Shown here: positions 1 through 10,395 of the stretch, one piece after another
How positions within the stretch are numbered: position 1 is the first letter of the stretch
Layout: the number at the start of each line of letters is the position of its first letter
From: Nemertoderma westbladi
Taxonomy: Eukaryota; Xenacoelomorpha; Nemertodermatida; Nemertodermatidae
Reading direction: 5' to 3'
Assembly (NCBI GenBank): GCA_032718475.1
Contig: JAUCBJ010006140.1
Coordinates: forward strand, 1-37,132
DNA length: 37,132 nt
Translations under genes and position numbers: made by a program
The notes under the pieces: generated by a model
The model's input: the letters and a program-made list of their open reading frames with translations, nothing else
Database searches by the model: none
Told to the model about the DNA's origin: nothing

Positions 1-240
1 ACGGGCAGTAAGGAAAGAGAAAAAATAATTATTTCTTCGCCGTCTCACTAAATATAATATAAGTAATTACGTACGTAATAAACACGAATATATTGCACTA
101 TTCTACAAAATAATCGCTAAATAATATTCTACTAAATTAAATAAAACGATTATAATAAAATTACATAGTAATACATACATAAATATAAAAATAATAAAAT
201 AATATAAAATAATAGAGTCACACGCCCACTCCGAACGATA
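1..240 (-). other. AT-rich 3' flank of the BEL/Pao element, possible start of its 3' LTR
   Basis: This very AT-rich stretch lies just downstream of the gag-pol stop codon on the minus strand. Read on the minus strand, a purine-rich run (GGAGTGGGCG, about 223-232) is followed by TGTGACTC beginning at 222. That is where a polypurine tract and the TG start of a 3' LTR would be expected. No copy of this sequence was found by eye to the right of the gag start, so the LTR reading is tentative. The sequence continues past the left edge of the window. Confidence 0.35.
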
Positions 241-3200
241 TTAAGTTGGGGAGTCCCTAGATGTCGGTTGGATTAGGGAAGTGGTCGTGGGAAGAGTTTC
301 TTGCCTTCCATAGTTTCCGGAGAGCTCTCTGTCTCTTTCCAGTAAACATAAACGACCCACTGGGCGATTGAGCTGTTGAGTCTCAAAGACTATCCCTGGT
401 TTCTTAAAGTTACGTCGCATGACGACGAGCTCTACTGATCGCACCAAACCATCGCTCGAGATATGAGTCTCGATGATACGTCCTGTTTGCCATCGCTTAC
501 GTGGGAGATCGGGGTCCACAATAAGCACCATGTCTCCAGCGCTGACGTTTTCTTGCTGCGCAAACCACTTAGTTCGAAGTTGTAGAGTGGGCAGGTAATG
601 TTTCTCGAAATGGTCAGCGAAACGACGGGATAGCAACTGCATAAGTTGCCAGGTTCGACGGCAGTACTCGTCTCCGTCTGTGATCTCCGATCGTGGGAGC
701 ATGGCTACGTGTTTCTTCAGTAGAAAGTGCGCGGGTGTTAGCGCTTCCAGGGAATCAGGACTTGAAGAGACTGGCATAAGCGGTCTTTCGTTGAGATAGG
801 CGGCGATTTCCTCCATTAACGTCCGCAATAGTTCGTCGGTGAGATAAGCGCGACAAGGCACAATAAAGTGGAACGCAGTCTTCACGCTCCTAATCAATCT
901 CTCCCAACTTCCTCCCCACCAAGGGGCGTCGGCGGCGTTGAAGGTCCAGCTAGACGCTGTTATCCTTAGCTGATCGTCCACCTGTCTTTTGTTCCAGTCC
1001 TTTATGTAAGCTTGAATTTCGTTGTTGGCGCCAATGAAGTTCGTTCCCTTATCTGATCTCATCGTGTTACTGGTTCCGAAACGAGCAATCTGTCGTCGTA
1101 AACTCAACACGAAGCTGTTGGTGGATAGATCGTTTACCATATCGAGATGGATAGCTCTACAAGTCATACAAACGAAGATGACACACCATCTCTTGACTAT
1201 GGTCCGGGCACGATATACTTCAATAGGGCCAAATAAATCCACACCGGTATTAGTAAAGGGTGGTTCATAGAAGCTTACTCTTTCCCTAGGTAATTCTGCC
1301 TCTCGCTGTGTTAAAGGCCTACTGAATGCTTTCCTACAGGGTATGCAGTTCCTAAGAACTTGGTTCAGAGCCCTACGGGGTTTATAAAAATAGTAGCGAG
1401 TTCGAATTTCGCTCAGAACTCGTTCTCTTCCAGCATGATACAGTTTGCTATGAACATCTACAATCATCTTGATTTGTATGTCAAGATTTCTAATGAGGAT
1501 GGGAAACTTAGTGTCAAAGGATAATGGGGCGTTGGTCAGCCTACCTCCAACACGTATTAACCCATCTATCATGGTACTAGAGAAGCGACCCCTTAAGCGC
1601 ATCTGTGGATTTCTTAACAACAGGAAATACTTATCGGAATCCTCATAACATTGTAGGAGTCTCAGCATCTGTTTGCTGGTTTCATCATGCTCCTGGTAAC
1701 TGATCTTCTCCTTTAGAAACCTGTCGGATATCTTGTATTTGGGGAGATCTTTAACAACATGGACTCGTGCAGATGTTGATGGAGCATCATCACTATGGGT
1801 CTTTGTCCCGGAGTAACGATGATGAAAACATCGTTTTAGATAGGTGACAGCTTTACAGAGCCGATTCCAGGAACTGTAGTGACGTATCGCTCTCTGCAAG
1901 AGAGGTGAGAGTCCTTGTGCGACATCTGGTATTCCAGATTTCCAATCCTTGTCACGGATTTCCAAGACTTCTTTAGTCGTGGCGGTGGGTTTCTGATCCA
2001 AAGCATCCTCTCCGGAAGTAAATAATACAGATAGATCAACCGCAGGTTTAAACAACTTCGATTTACTCGCTCGAGTTTTGGGTTTAACTTTCTCCGCTCC
2101 CTTGGCCTGTCTGATCTCTGCTGTTGTGAGATGGGGAGGCCATTCTTCTTCTTCTCTGTAGAGAAAGTCAGGTCCTCCTAACCATTCTGGAGTATTTACC
2201 AATTCCTTTGGAGTCGCTCCTCGGGAAGCGATGTCTGCTGGATTAATCGTTCCGGGGCAATGTCTCCATTGGTCCATCGTCGTGCGACTAAGTATGATGG
2301 CTACCCTGTTGGTAACGAAGACGCTGAACTGACAGACTTCATTGGTTATATACTCTAACACGAGTAAAGCGTCGGTCCAATAGACAGTTTTCTCTAATGG
2401 ATAGTCAATCTGTTCGGTTACATTCCGGCCGATGGCTGTAGCGTATAGAGCCGCTTTTAACTCCGCTCGAGGAACTTTCAACTTGTTGTTGATTAATGCC
2501 TTAGAAGTAACCAGGGCGACTTTGATTCCATTCGGAGTTTCCACTCTTAGATAGGCTACTATACCTATTCCCATATCGCTGGCGTCTCCAAACACATGGA
2601 GTTGATAGGAATACGTAGGGAGAACATGACCAAAATATGAACGGGAAATTATAAAATCCTCGATAGCTGGCAGAGAATCTTCCCATTTCATCCACTTCTT
2701 CAATAATTCTCTCTTAAGTGGATCGTCCCATGAGTGGTTTTCAAGCCACATTTGTTGTACCAAACTACGAGCAATCAATATAACTGGGCTAATAAATCCC
2801 AATGGATCGAAATAAGTGCTCAGTATACTTAAGCAAATCCGTTTGGTTCGAACTGGATTATCTCGCTGTTTTAGCTGGAAAAACAGGATATCTCGCTCTG
2901 TGTCCCATTTCAAGCCGAGTGTCTTGGTTTCTGGCAGATCATCTTTGATCAAATCTAGATCTTTCGCCCCTCGATCTTCCGCAGGGATCGACTCCAGAAA
3001 CTCACGGGAGTTGCTGGTGAATTTCGTTAATCGAAACCCACCTCTTTTTAAGCACTCTACCGTTCCTTTAGCGACCTCAATGGCTTCCTCAACTGATGGA
3101 AGGGACTTCAGATTGTCGTCCATGTATATGTCTCTCTTGATGTTGTCGATCACTTCCTTAGAGAAGGCCTCTCGGTTGTCCTCTGCAGTGGTACGCACTA

Positions 3201-6200
3201 CCGAACAGGCGTTGGAAGGGCTTGAGATTATCCCAAAGGCCTGGATGGTCATCCAGTATTCCACCGGTTTCTGGTTGAGGTCTCCTTCGGGCCACCACAG
3301 AAATCGTAGACTATCTCGATCCCTATCTAACACCTTGACTTGTAAGAACATGCCTTCTATATCGGAGGCGAAAGCAATCGAATATTGTCTCAATCTTAAA
3401 AGAATTCCCAACAAAGATTGAAGTAAGTTGGGTCCGGGTAACAATTCAGAGTTAAGGGATTGACCCATGTAAAGAGCGGAGCCATCAAACACTACTCTCA
3501 CTTCATTGGGTTTACCGGGTTTAGGAACGTAATGGTGAGTTAAATAATACGTTCTTTCAGTCGCAGGTGTTTCTTCCGGTACCCTCTCCGCGTATCCCTT
3601 ATTAATAAATTTTTCCAGCTGTGTTTGATACATTGCTTTAGCTGAAGAATTAGCCGTAAGGCGTCGATGGAGTTGCGCGATTCTTTTTTCCGCCAAAGGT
3701 CTGTTATTGATGAACTTCGGTTCTCTCTTGCGAAAAGGTAAACCGACTTCATACCTGCCTTGATCTTTGAGGAAACGTGTAGTTGTCTCTTGGATCTGCT
3801 TGGCCCTTTCCTCTTCCACCGATAAGGCTTTATCGTAGGAATTGGGCTCTACCGCCTCTTGCGTAAAGAATCGTACAGCATGTTCATCTCGAGTCTTGGC
3901 ATTGCAACGCTCAATGACGTCATTTAACTCGTCGTTATAAGCTTCTCGTTCAGATGGATAGAGAAGTTGACATAAGTTAACTTGGTTTTGCCAAGCCTCG
4001 TTTTCCTTAAGGAGGTCGATGGTATTCTCCTCATCAAAAAGCTGGTGCACGTCGTCGTTATCTGAGGAGTATGGAGTTCCCTCAGTTAAATCGTCTCCCT
4101 CACTAGTATCATCTTCCCATTCACTCACCTGGTAGACGCGCTCTTGCGGTAGTCTTTCTCTGAGTGTTCTACGGGAAGGGCCAGTAAAGTACCAACCTAC
4201 TCTAGTTCTTACCGCATAGGTCTGTAGGGGCTGCGGTTGAGCAGGCCGTTTCTCTAATGTCTCCAGCGCCTCATGCGCGTTTTGGCCGATGAGTATTTGC
4301 ACTCCAGGATAATCAGTCTGGAATCGAGGTATGTTAAGATGTTGGATGCTCTCATCCTCGTCCCAATTATAAAGGTCTGCTTGAGTAGTAGCGAAGTTCT
4401 TTATAGCCACCATTTTCACTGACCTTATGCTATGTTCTCCTAGTTCGTCCTGGGGGGTGGACAACGCTCCTACATAATAATCTGCTGTTATTGTAGATTT
4501 CCAAACTTGCATAATTCCTGACATGTTTAGCTTAGTTCGGAACTTGGGTTGTCCATCGAATATGTCTTCGGCTAGTTCTTTATCAATGAATGTTCCTGTG
4601 CTGCCTGAGTCCAGGAGGGCGTTCACTACATAACTCCGTTTAGGTCCATGAACCCTTACCTGCACCACAGGAAACTCTCGGATCCCTACATTGGAAGATG
4701 GCTCTTTCCAAGATGGTTGTCGTTCAGAAGTAGTTAGAGTGAAGTCGCTGTCTGTATCCTTTTCATATGTGAGTGCTCGATACACGGCGGTATTTATCAT
4801 ATAACAGGATTCATTTTCGTCGGAGAACTCGTCCGTATAGAATCCTTCCATCTCAGATTGATCAGTGTCGTTCACATCACTGAATTGGACATGTAGTTCG
4901 GAATCACTTACCTGATTCGGACTATTTCGCTCGAATTCAGCGTGCAACAAGATATGATGTTTCGCACCACACTTTGCACACCTTATGTCAGAGAAACAGG
5001 TTCGCCGTTGGTGTCCTTGTCTGAGACAATTATAACATAACCGCTTATCCCACATGACTTCGCGTCTCTCCGTTAATGACTTCTTCAGGAATTCATCACA
5101 CATATTCAAACTGTGGGTCCCGTCACACAGCGCATATTTCGGTTTGATGTTACTTACCTTATTTTGAGTCACATTGTGTACACTTGCCTTTTCTTCGGGC
5201 TTTCTCACCGGAATTCTCTTGGGAGACGTGGGAGGAGTTTTTCTTACCTGTTCTCTCCTGTCATTCGCTCGAGACTTGAATTTACTTACCTGATCTTTAG
5301 GCATTTTATTGACATAATAAGATCTCTCAGTGTCCTTCCCGCTATCTTCTCCTTGAGAAGTCTGGCTTTCGCCGTCGTCTGTATAACACACTGGTGTTAC
5401 CTTTCTCCTAGAGACGGGTTTTTCACTTACCTTGTTTTCCGGTGTCTTCTCTCTGGACAGTTTCAGGAGCTGTAATTTCACTTCTCCATCTAGGAATGAC
5501 ATGAGATCAGACATGGTAGGGTCTCGTCGTTGTTGTTCCATCATATATAACACTTTCTTATCCCAGCGTGTACCTACTCCACCCTTCGGTAAAGTAGAAG
5601 CCACTGCTCTAATAACCATAGCATTCTGATACTCATGAGACTTACCTAGCCAATCTAATTGTCTACAGATCTCCTGAATCTCATCGGAAAACTCTATAAT
5701 TCCGCTGCTAATAAACTTTCGGGGCGCTACCAACTTTGCATACAAATACCCAGCGATGTTATTCCTATTACCATACCTGATGTTTAATGTATCCCAAACT
5801 TGTCTTAATCCGTCTGGATGTCCAATAAACTTTAACGCCATTAACTTGGGAGATCCTTCCAAGCACTCGATGAGGTATCTAAGTTTTTCTCCATTAGATA
5901 GTACAGAGTTCTGTATGTTATCTTTGTAATATTCATTAAAAGGTAACCATTTCATCTCATCTCCATTGAACTTGACGATCTCTCCCACCTTTACCGCTTG
6001 CCGGGCTTCGGTTCTAGCCATTTGACGCGTAAAACTTTCTTGGGCCATCGTGTTATTTAATATCGAGTTATCGGTATATAAATTTCTCGGATTATGATCA
6101 GGTCTATAGGGAATGTCATTATCAACAGGTCTATAATTACCCTTAATAGGGTTCGCTATAGGAGTTTCGACTTCGCTAGCAGTATATATGCGTGTAGGCT

Positions 6201-8100
6201 CCACACCTTGCGCATGAGATACTTCAGACCTAACAGGCTGACACATTGTTACCGAGGGTGGTGGTATACCCCTTTGGGTATTTACTAATTTATCGCATTC
6301 GAGAGCGATACTTTGCTGCACTTCTTGCAACTCTAGTCTACTTTCCCTTACTGTGCCCTTGAATTGCTGAACAGTCTCCTGCATCTGCCCGAGCAGGAGA
6401 TCCATCCCCCACCGTCTCTCATCCACCCATTCGACCGCCGAAGCGGGAGTCGCCAACGTTGTAGCGGGCGGACGAGGGACGACGGGTGACAAATTATGAA
6501 TATTTCGCTCGGGGTCCAGGACCTGAACTGTCTCCTGGGCAGTTCTACGGGGCACAGGTAGCTTAGTGCTATGCAGAGGGAATTTAGAGGTAACTTCAGG
6601 GAGTACAGGTGTGTCTATCACCGAAGGGGTGATTTCGAGAACAGGCCTAATTATTTCAGGCTCATCTACTATAGTAGGGAGTCTTTCTATTTTAATTATT
6701 TGGTCTGTGGGTTCTGTACTGCCTAAGTTGGTGTTATTCAGTTGCCTTCTAACAGCTGGAGGCAAATCAGGCAATTTCTGACGGTGGAATGTTCTTTTAC
6801 GTCTGCTTAGACGAGATCTATTTCCTTTGCCTTCAGTATCGGTGGTATCGCCTTCCTCAGATGATGTATAACCTTGTCTTTTGGGAGTAGATCGATTCAT
6901 CATCTGCATATTACTAGCTGTTAACTGTTTATTTATGCAGTCTTGATTCTCTTGAAGATTTTCCAACTCCAGTTGGGTGATCTCTTCAGCCGCTCTCCGT
7001 TCTGCTTCCGCCACCGCTGCCGCCTTTGCCTCTGCCGCTGCCGCTTTTGCCTCTGCCGCTGCCGCTTTTGCCTTTGCCTCGGCTTCTGCTTTTGCCTCTG
7101 CCTCTGCCGCTTTTGCTTTTGCCTCGGCTTCTGCTTTTGCCGCTTTTGCCTTTGCCTCGGCTTCTGCTGCTGCCGCTTTTGCCTCTGCCACTGCTTCTGC
7201 TAAGGTCGCTTTTCTTTCTGCCTCTGCCACGGCTGCTATCTTTCTGTCTTCTATACGTTTTTTCCTTACTTGTTCTTCCTTTTCTCTAGCGATGCGGAGT
7301 TGTTCATCGAATTTAGCTTGATTCGCAGCCCTCATTTCCACATCGATGGCATCCAACACAAGCTTGGTTCCTTCACTATTAGGGCTAAGTCCCTCTAACC
7401 TTCTCCTCAACTCGTCATCACCTAAAAAACGCTGATAGTCTGACAGATAGATGTCAATGGCATCCCTCTTATGCGGTTTCTCTGCCGTCGCTTCACTTTC
7501 CACTTGGGAAAAAGTAGCGTCTGTTGATTCTCCATGGGTTGAGCGCTCCTCCAGCTGAGCTTTCCACTGAGCTGTTCCTTGAACTTGGAGACTCACCCTT
7601 TGAAACCAGGTCTTTACGGCAACTTGCAACGACGTGTCTTGCCTTCGTTTAGAAGCCTCTTCAAAGGCTGATAATATTAGCCTAATTCGCAGAATTCTTT
7701 CTCTAACTTGATAAAGCAGCTGTCCCTGCTCTTGAGGTCCTTGAGGTTGTTGTAACAGTTGTTTTTCTACTCTCTCCATAGAGTTGAAGAATCCCTGTGC
7801 GTACCCGGCTGCGGACCTCTTCCACACAGCTGGATCGATGGTTTCCTTGGCTACTCCCATCCGGTGTATGTCTTCCCAGGCAGCTTCTGATAAATCAAAC
7901 GGGAGTCCGGGTCCGGGGAAGTTCCATTGCGACTCGACCATGGACTTCAGTTCTTCCCTTGTGTATCCAGCATAACTATCTCTAGTTGAACGCTGGCTTC
8001 TCGCCCAATCGATCTGGTGTTCTTCCACAGCGATCAATAACCTAGTGAGTACGGCTGCAGGAAGGATGAGAAGGGGATCTGAATAAGCCTCATCCGTCAT
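241..8100 (-). CDS. BEL/Pao LTR retrotransposon gag-pol polyprotein (2,619 aa)
   Basis: One uninterrupted frame with the full BEL/Pao domain order. An Ala/Glu/Lys-rich coiled-coil low-complexity stretch lies at about residues 297-370. The capsid-like region (DUF1759 type) follows at about 735-900. A CCHC zinc knuckle (CYNC..GH....C) sits near 1022-1035 with a second CxxC just after. The aspartic protease (DUF1758 type) has LLDSGSTGTFI near 1160. Reverse transcriptase has YMDD at about 1659, and RNase H has FGDAS near 1838. The integrase has an HHCC zinc site near 2217-2250, a catalytic triad at about D2288, D2350 and E2400, and a DUF5641-like C-terminal domain to about 2580. No envelope gene follows. 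All catalytic motifs are present and the frame is open, so the copy is probably young. It lies antisense to glycogen synthase. The ATG at 8100 is the first in this frame, but the frame is open without an ATG back to a TAG near 8243, so the true N-terminus may lie upstream in another frame. Confidence 0.96.
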   Translation of the reverse strand: MTDEAYSDPLLILPAAVLTRLLIAVEEHQIDWARSQRSTRDSYAGYTREELKSMVESQWNFPGPGLPFDLSEAAWEDIHRMGVAKETIDPAVWKRSAAGYAQGFFNSMERVEKQLLQQPQGPQEQGQLLYQVRERILRIRLILSAFEEASKRRQDTSLQVAVKTWFQRVSLQVQGTAQWKAQLEERSTHGESTDATFSQVESEATAEKPHKRDAIDIYLSDYQRFLGDDELRRRLEGLSPNSEGTKLVLDAIDVEMRAANQAKFDEQLRIAREKEEQVRKKRIEDRKIAAVAEAERKATLAEAVAEAKAAAAEAEAKAKAAKAEAEAKAKAAEAEAKAEAEAKAKAAAAEAKAAAAEAKAAAVAEAERRAAEEITQLELENLQENQDCINKQLTASNMQMMNRSTPKRQGYTSSEEGDTTDTEGKGNRSRLSRRKRTFHRQKLPDLPPAVRRQLNNTNLGSTEPTDQIIKIERLPTIVDEPEIIRPVLEITPSVIDTPVLPEVTSKFPLHSTKLPVPRRTAQETVQVLDPERNIHNLSPVVPRPPATTLATPASAVEWVDERRWGMDLLLGQMQETVQQFKGTVRESRLELQEVQQSIALECDKLVNTQRGIPPPSVTMCQPVRSEVSHAQGVEPTRIYTASEVETPIANPIKGNYRPVDNDIPYRPDHNPRNLYTDNSILNNTMAQESFTRQMARTEARQAVKVGEIVKFNGDEMKWLPFNEYYKDNIQNSVLSNGEKLRYLIECLEGSPKLMALKFIGHPDGLRQVWDTLNIRYGNRNNIAGYLYAKLVAPRKFISSGIIEFSDEIQEICRQLDWLGKSHEYQNAMVIRAVASTLPKGGVGTRWDKKVLYMMEQQRRDPTMSDLMSFLDGEVKLQLLKLSREKTPENKVSEKPVSRRKVTPVCYTDDGESQTSQGEDSGKDTERSYYVNKMPKDQVSKFKSRANDRREQVRKTPPTSPKRIPVRKPEEKASVHNVTQNKVSNIKPKYALCDGTHSLNMCDEFLKKSLTERREVMWDKRLCYNCLRQGHQRRTCFSDIRCAKCGAKHHILLHAEFERNSPNQVSDSELHVQFSDVNDTDQSEMEGFYTDEFSDENESCYMINTAVYRALTYEKDTDSDFTLTTSERQPSWKEPSSNVGIREFPVVQVRVHGPKRSYVVNALLDSGSTGTFIDKELAEDIFDGQPKFRTKLNMSGIMQVWKSTITADYYVGALSTPQDELGEHSIRSVKMVAIKNFATTQADLYNWDEDESIQHLNIPRFQTDYPGVQILIGQNAHEALETLEKRPAQPQPLQTYAVRTRVGWYFTGPSRRTLRERLPQERVYQVSEWEDDTSEGDDLTEGTPYSSDNDDVHQLFDEENTIDLLKENEAWQNQVNLCQLLYPSEREAYNDELNDVIERCNAKTRDEHAVRFFTQEAVEPNSYDKALSVEEERAKQIQETTTRFLKDQGRYEVGLPFRKREPKFINNRPLAEKRIAQLHRRLTANSSAKAMYQTQLEKFINKGYAERVPEETPATERTYYLTHHYVPKPGKPNEVRVVFDGSALYMGQSLNSELLPGPNLLQSLLGILLRLRQYSIAFASDIEGMFLQVKVLDRDRDSLRFLWWPEGDLNQKPVEYWMTIQAFGIISSPSNACSVVRTTAEDNREAFSKEVIDNIKRDIYMDDNLKSLPSVEEAIEVAKGTVECLKRGGFRLTKFTSNSREFLESIPAEDRGAKDLDLIKDDLPETKTLGLKWDTERDILFFQLKQRDNPVRTKRICLSILSTYFDPLGFISPVILIARSLVQQMWLENHSWDDPLKRELLKKWMKWEDSLPAIEDFIISRSYFGHVLPTYSYQLHVFGDASDMGIGIVAYLRVETPNGIKVALVTSKALINNKLKVPRAELKAALYATAIGRNVTEQIDYPLEKTVYWTDALLVLEYITNEVCQFSVFVTNRVAIILSRTTMDQWRHCPGTINPADIASRGATPKELVNTPEWLGGPDFLYREEEEWPPHLTTAEIRQAKGAEKVKPKTRASKSKLFKPAVDLSVLFTSGEDALDQKPTATTKEVLEIRDKDWKSGIPDVAQGLSPLLQRAIRHYSSWNRLCKAVTYLKRCFHHRYSGTKTHSDDAPSTSARVHVVKDLPKYKISDRFLKEKISYQEHDETSKQMLRLLQCYEDSDKYFLLLRNPQMRLRGRFSSTMIDGLIRVGGRLTNAPLSFDTKFPILIRNLDIQIKMIVDVHSKLYHAGRERVLSEIRTRYYFYKPRRALNQVLRNCIPCRKAFSRPLTQREAELPRERVSFYEPPFTNTGVDLFGPIEVYRARTIVKRWCVIFVCMTCRAIHLDMVNDLSTNSFVLSLRRQIARFGTSNTMRSDKGTNFIGANNEIQAYIKDWNKRQVDDQLRITASSWTFNAADAPWWGGSWERLIRSVKTAFHFIVPCRAYLTDELLRTLMEEIAAYLNERPLMPVSSSPDSLEALTPAHFLLKKHVAMLPRSEITDGDEYCRRTWQLMQLLSRRFADHFEKHYLPTLQLRTKWFAQQENVSAGDMVLIVDPDLPRKRWQTGRIIETHISSDGLVRSVELVVMRRNFKKPGIVFETQQLNRPVGRLCLLERDRELSGNYGRQETLPTTTSLIQPTSRDSPT
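7000..7215. repeat. Codon-level low-complexity repeat in gag (Ala/Glu/Lys)
   Basis: Degenerate 6-18 bp tandem repeats built from GCC, TCT, TTT and GCT triplets on the plus strand encode alternating Ala, Glu and Lys on the minus strand inside gag. The encoded segment is predicted to be a long charged helix or coiled coil. It also opens several spurious plus-strand frames of Pro/Leu-, Ala/Ser- or Cys/Phe-rich composition. Confidence 0.85.
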
Positions 8101-8140
8101 CCTTGCTCCGCGTTCGGGTGTCAGTTCTACAGTATCCTCA

Positions 8141-8419
8141 CTACTGGAGCTGTTGGGCCGTTGAGAAGTAAGTTCTTGGCTCGCGGGTTGTTGCTGTTCC
8201 GCTGCTTCTTGGTCCCGCTCCTTGGACCTGAGCTCGAGTGCCTATGATAGACCTACGATGTTGGACCAGCCTAGGTTCTTTTATTACTACTGGAGGGATG
8301 ACCTTCCTCACAGTGGGAGGTGAACTCAACTTGCGACTATACGGTTCTACGCCTCTATCTGAGTCGCAGATAGTTACATCTAATAAACTGTCTGACAGGT
8401 TCTGCTTAGTATCAGACAT
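8141..8419 (-). CDS. Probable N-terminal gag segment of the BEL/Pao element, out of frame with gag-pol
   Basis: A 92-codon frame starts at ATG 8419 on the same strand as gag-pol and ends at 8141. It is in a different frame from the polyprotein. The polyprotein frame is itself open from about 8240 and reads as polar, Glu/Gln/Ser-rich protein before its first ATG. The simplest reading is that gag once began at 8419 and an indel around 8190-8243 moved the downstream part into another frame. A short leader ORF or programmed frameshifting is possible. No domain is recognised. Confidence 0.5.
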   Translation of the reverse strand: MSDTKQNLSDSLLDVTICDSDRGVEPYSRKLSSPPTVRKVIPPVVIKEPRLVQHRRSIIGTRAQVQGAGPRSSGTATTREPRTYFSTAQQLQ

Positions 8420-8552
8420 GTTTATGTGTACAGTTGAATGTCTACTGCTGTATTACAGTCTGAGCAAGTCTGGTAACTCAGTATTAACTGATAACCTAGT
8501 AATTAATTACCGGTACTGCTACTCAGTGTAGCGTGATATATATAATATATTA

Positions 8553-8800
8553 GAATACCGGTATGCTTATAGTATATATAACTATATAAGTATTATTACA
8601 GACTAGGTTTATCACAGAATACCGGTATAATTTTAGCACAAATATATATAAATATATAATAGGCCTATCGGGAATACCGGTATACAGCTTACAGTCTGTA
8701 GTATATATAATTCTGGAATAGAATTAATTACAAGTACCGGTATAATTTCAGCCTAGATTTATAGAAATAAAGATAATAGGCCTATCGTAAATACCGGTAT
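8553..8800. repeat. Degenerate tandem repeat of about 115-119 bp, two copies
   Basis: GAATACCGGTAT recurs at about 8553 and 8672, ACCGGTATAATTT at 8621 and 8736, and ATAATAGGCCTATCG before 8670 and 8790. The spacings are 115-119 bp. The two copies are diverged but collinear, so this is an old local duplication carrying the ACCGGT and GGCCTA palindromes. Confidence 0.7.
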
Positions 8801-10278
8801 ATCAATTATTTTAAATAATTGAATTTCTAAATTTTAGGGTTACTTTGTTACTTTACTCACTTTATTACCGTTTTTTGAGCAGTAATCCAACTGATATTGA
8901 GACCTAATGGTTGTATGGTAGGCCTACGATTTATAAATCGTTAGATTTGATTTATAATATATATATACCCGTTTTAATGGGTTTAGTCAACGTTTGAAAT
9001 AAATGTTATTATTTCCGGGGAGTAATCACTACACAAAGCGGTGCGCTTTCAGTGAAGTGTTACTTATAGGACACTAAAACAAATAATACTAATTTACCTA
9101 AGTTACGTACTAAGGTACAAATGTACAAATTACGTACAATTCGGGTGAGATTACAATCTCTAAGTAAACACAAAAATTTACAAAAAACACAAAATACGAA
9201 TTTTCAGGGTAATTTTACAAGAAGTCTACAAACCAGCCTAACAAAGGGTTAGAAATCTGGTTATTACAACGGACAGGGTACTACGGTATTTGAAAATAAT
9301 AAGTAGTAGTAAATACACTGCGTTGTCCAGATAGGAAAATACCACCGCCTGACGACCTATAGCCGTATCGCTATAGGTTCTACGTTATGTATCACGGAGT
9401 GTTCCTACCTAGAAGTTAATAGAGCTAATCGAACGTGCCTATCAACCACTTTACAACACAAATATAATGCCTACACTAATTACTTTCGGAAAGCACTGTA
9501 CACTAAACCCTAAATTAGGTACGAGTACTTGTACAACAGATAATCAGTAGTTAAAAATACTTGAACAGCTAAAAGAACCACGGCATCTGCTGGAGTGACC
9601 GATGCACAAAATCACCAGTCTTTACCTACGCCAAGCAGCCCGTGTAGTACCGGGGTTAATTTAACTATAGCGGTATGTATAACAAACACAATTATTGTAG
9701 GAATAAACTTGGGGAGTTATGTATGTTGCGAATACTCGCATAGACTCTGAATAATAAATATTACGCTACCCGTGCAGACTACACAAACAAAATACAAACC
9801 AAACGCTGGCAGACTACTATCAAGCCCAAATAAACTACAGTATATGCAGACTCCGAAATGGTTAGTTAGTATGCGTTCTAACCGAGTAGTACGACTTATT
9901 CTTTTGGGGGGGATTTACCTTACAGCACTGGATGCCCCCACCTTCCTAACTAGTACTTTATCGGACATACACTCTACACACACTGCAATCTCTTCAGACT
10001 TAACAACAGCCAGACAACAATCCAGCCTACAAATTATTTATACAATCTGAGCAGGCTTACACGCCTTCTGCTCAATATTACACTTACAAATAAATAAAAC
10101 TGACAGAAATAAGTAAAATTCCAATAAAATCAGGCGTCCCTGATTAAATATCAAGACCTACCGGTATATAATTATCAAAATCGAATAATACTGCTGTACC
10201 TGTAAGTACCGGTACCGGTAAGGTTCGGGCAGTTGGGCAGTTAGGCCTACAGCTTACCGTTTGACCGGTACCTTCGAC

Positions 10279-10395
10279 TTTATTGCCTACGGTGCAATAA
10301 AGAATCTAAAAATCTATTATTGTTCTTACCAGAACAATAGACAACTGTATTTATTGTCTACTGTGCAATAAAGAAAAAATCTATTATTGTTCGCG
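10279..10395. repeat. Local duplication with short hairpins (CAATAAAG / TATTGTTC)
   Basis: A segment reading TTATTGCCTACGGTGCAATAA and onward to CTATTATTGTTC is repeated at about 10350-10392 with small changes. Between the copies, TATTGTTCT (10318-10326) and AGAACAATA (10331-10339) form a perfect 9-bp inverted repeat with a 4-nt loop. TTATTGC and GCAATAA (10280-10300) form a second small inverted repeat. No function is evident. Confidence 0.6.

Noticed and set aside
6943-7321. Three plus-strand frames rich in Cys/Leu, Ala/Ser or Pro/Leu
   Set aside because: Antisense shadows of the Ala/Glu/Lys-coding low-complexity part of BEL/Pao gag.
9772-10050. 92-codon plus-strand frame
   Set aside because: No recognised domain, no splice or promoter context, and composition like the surrounding non-coding DNA.
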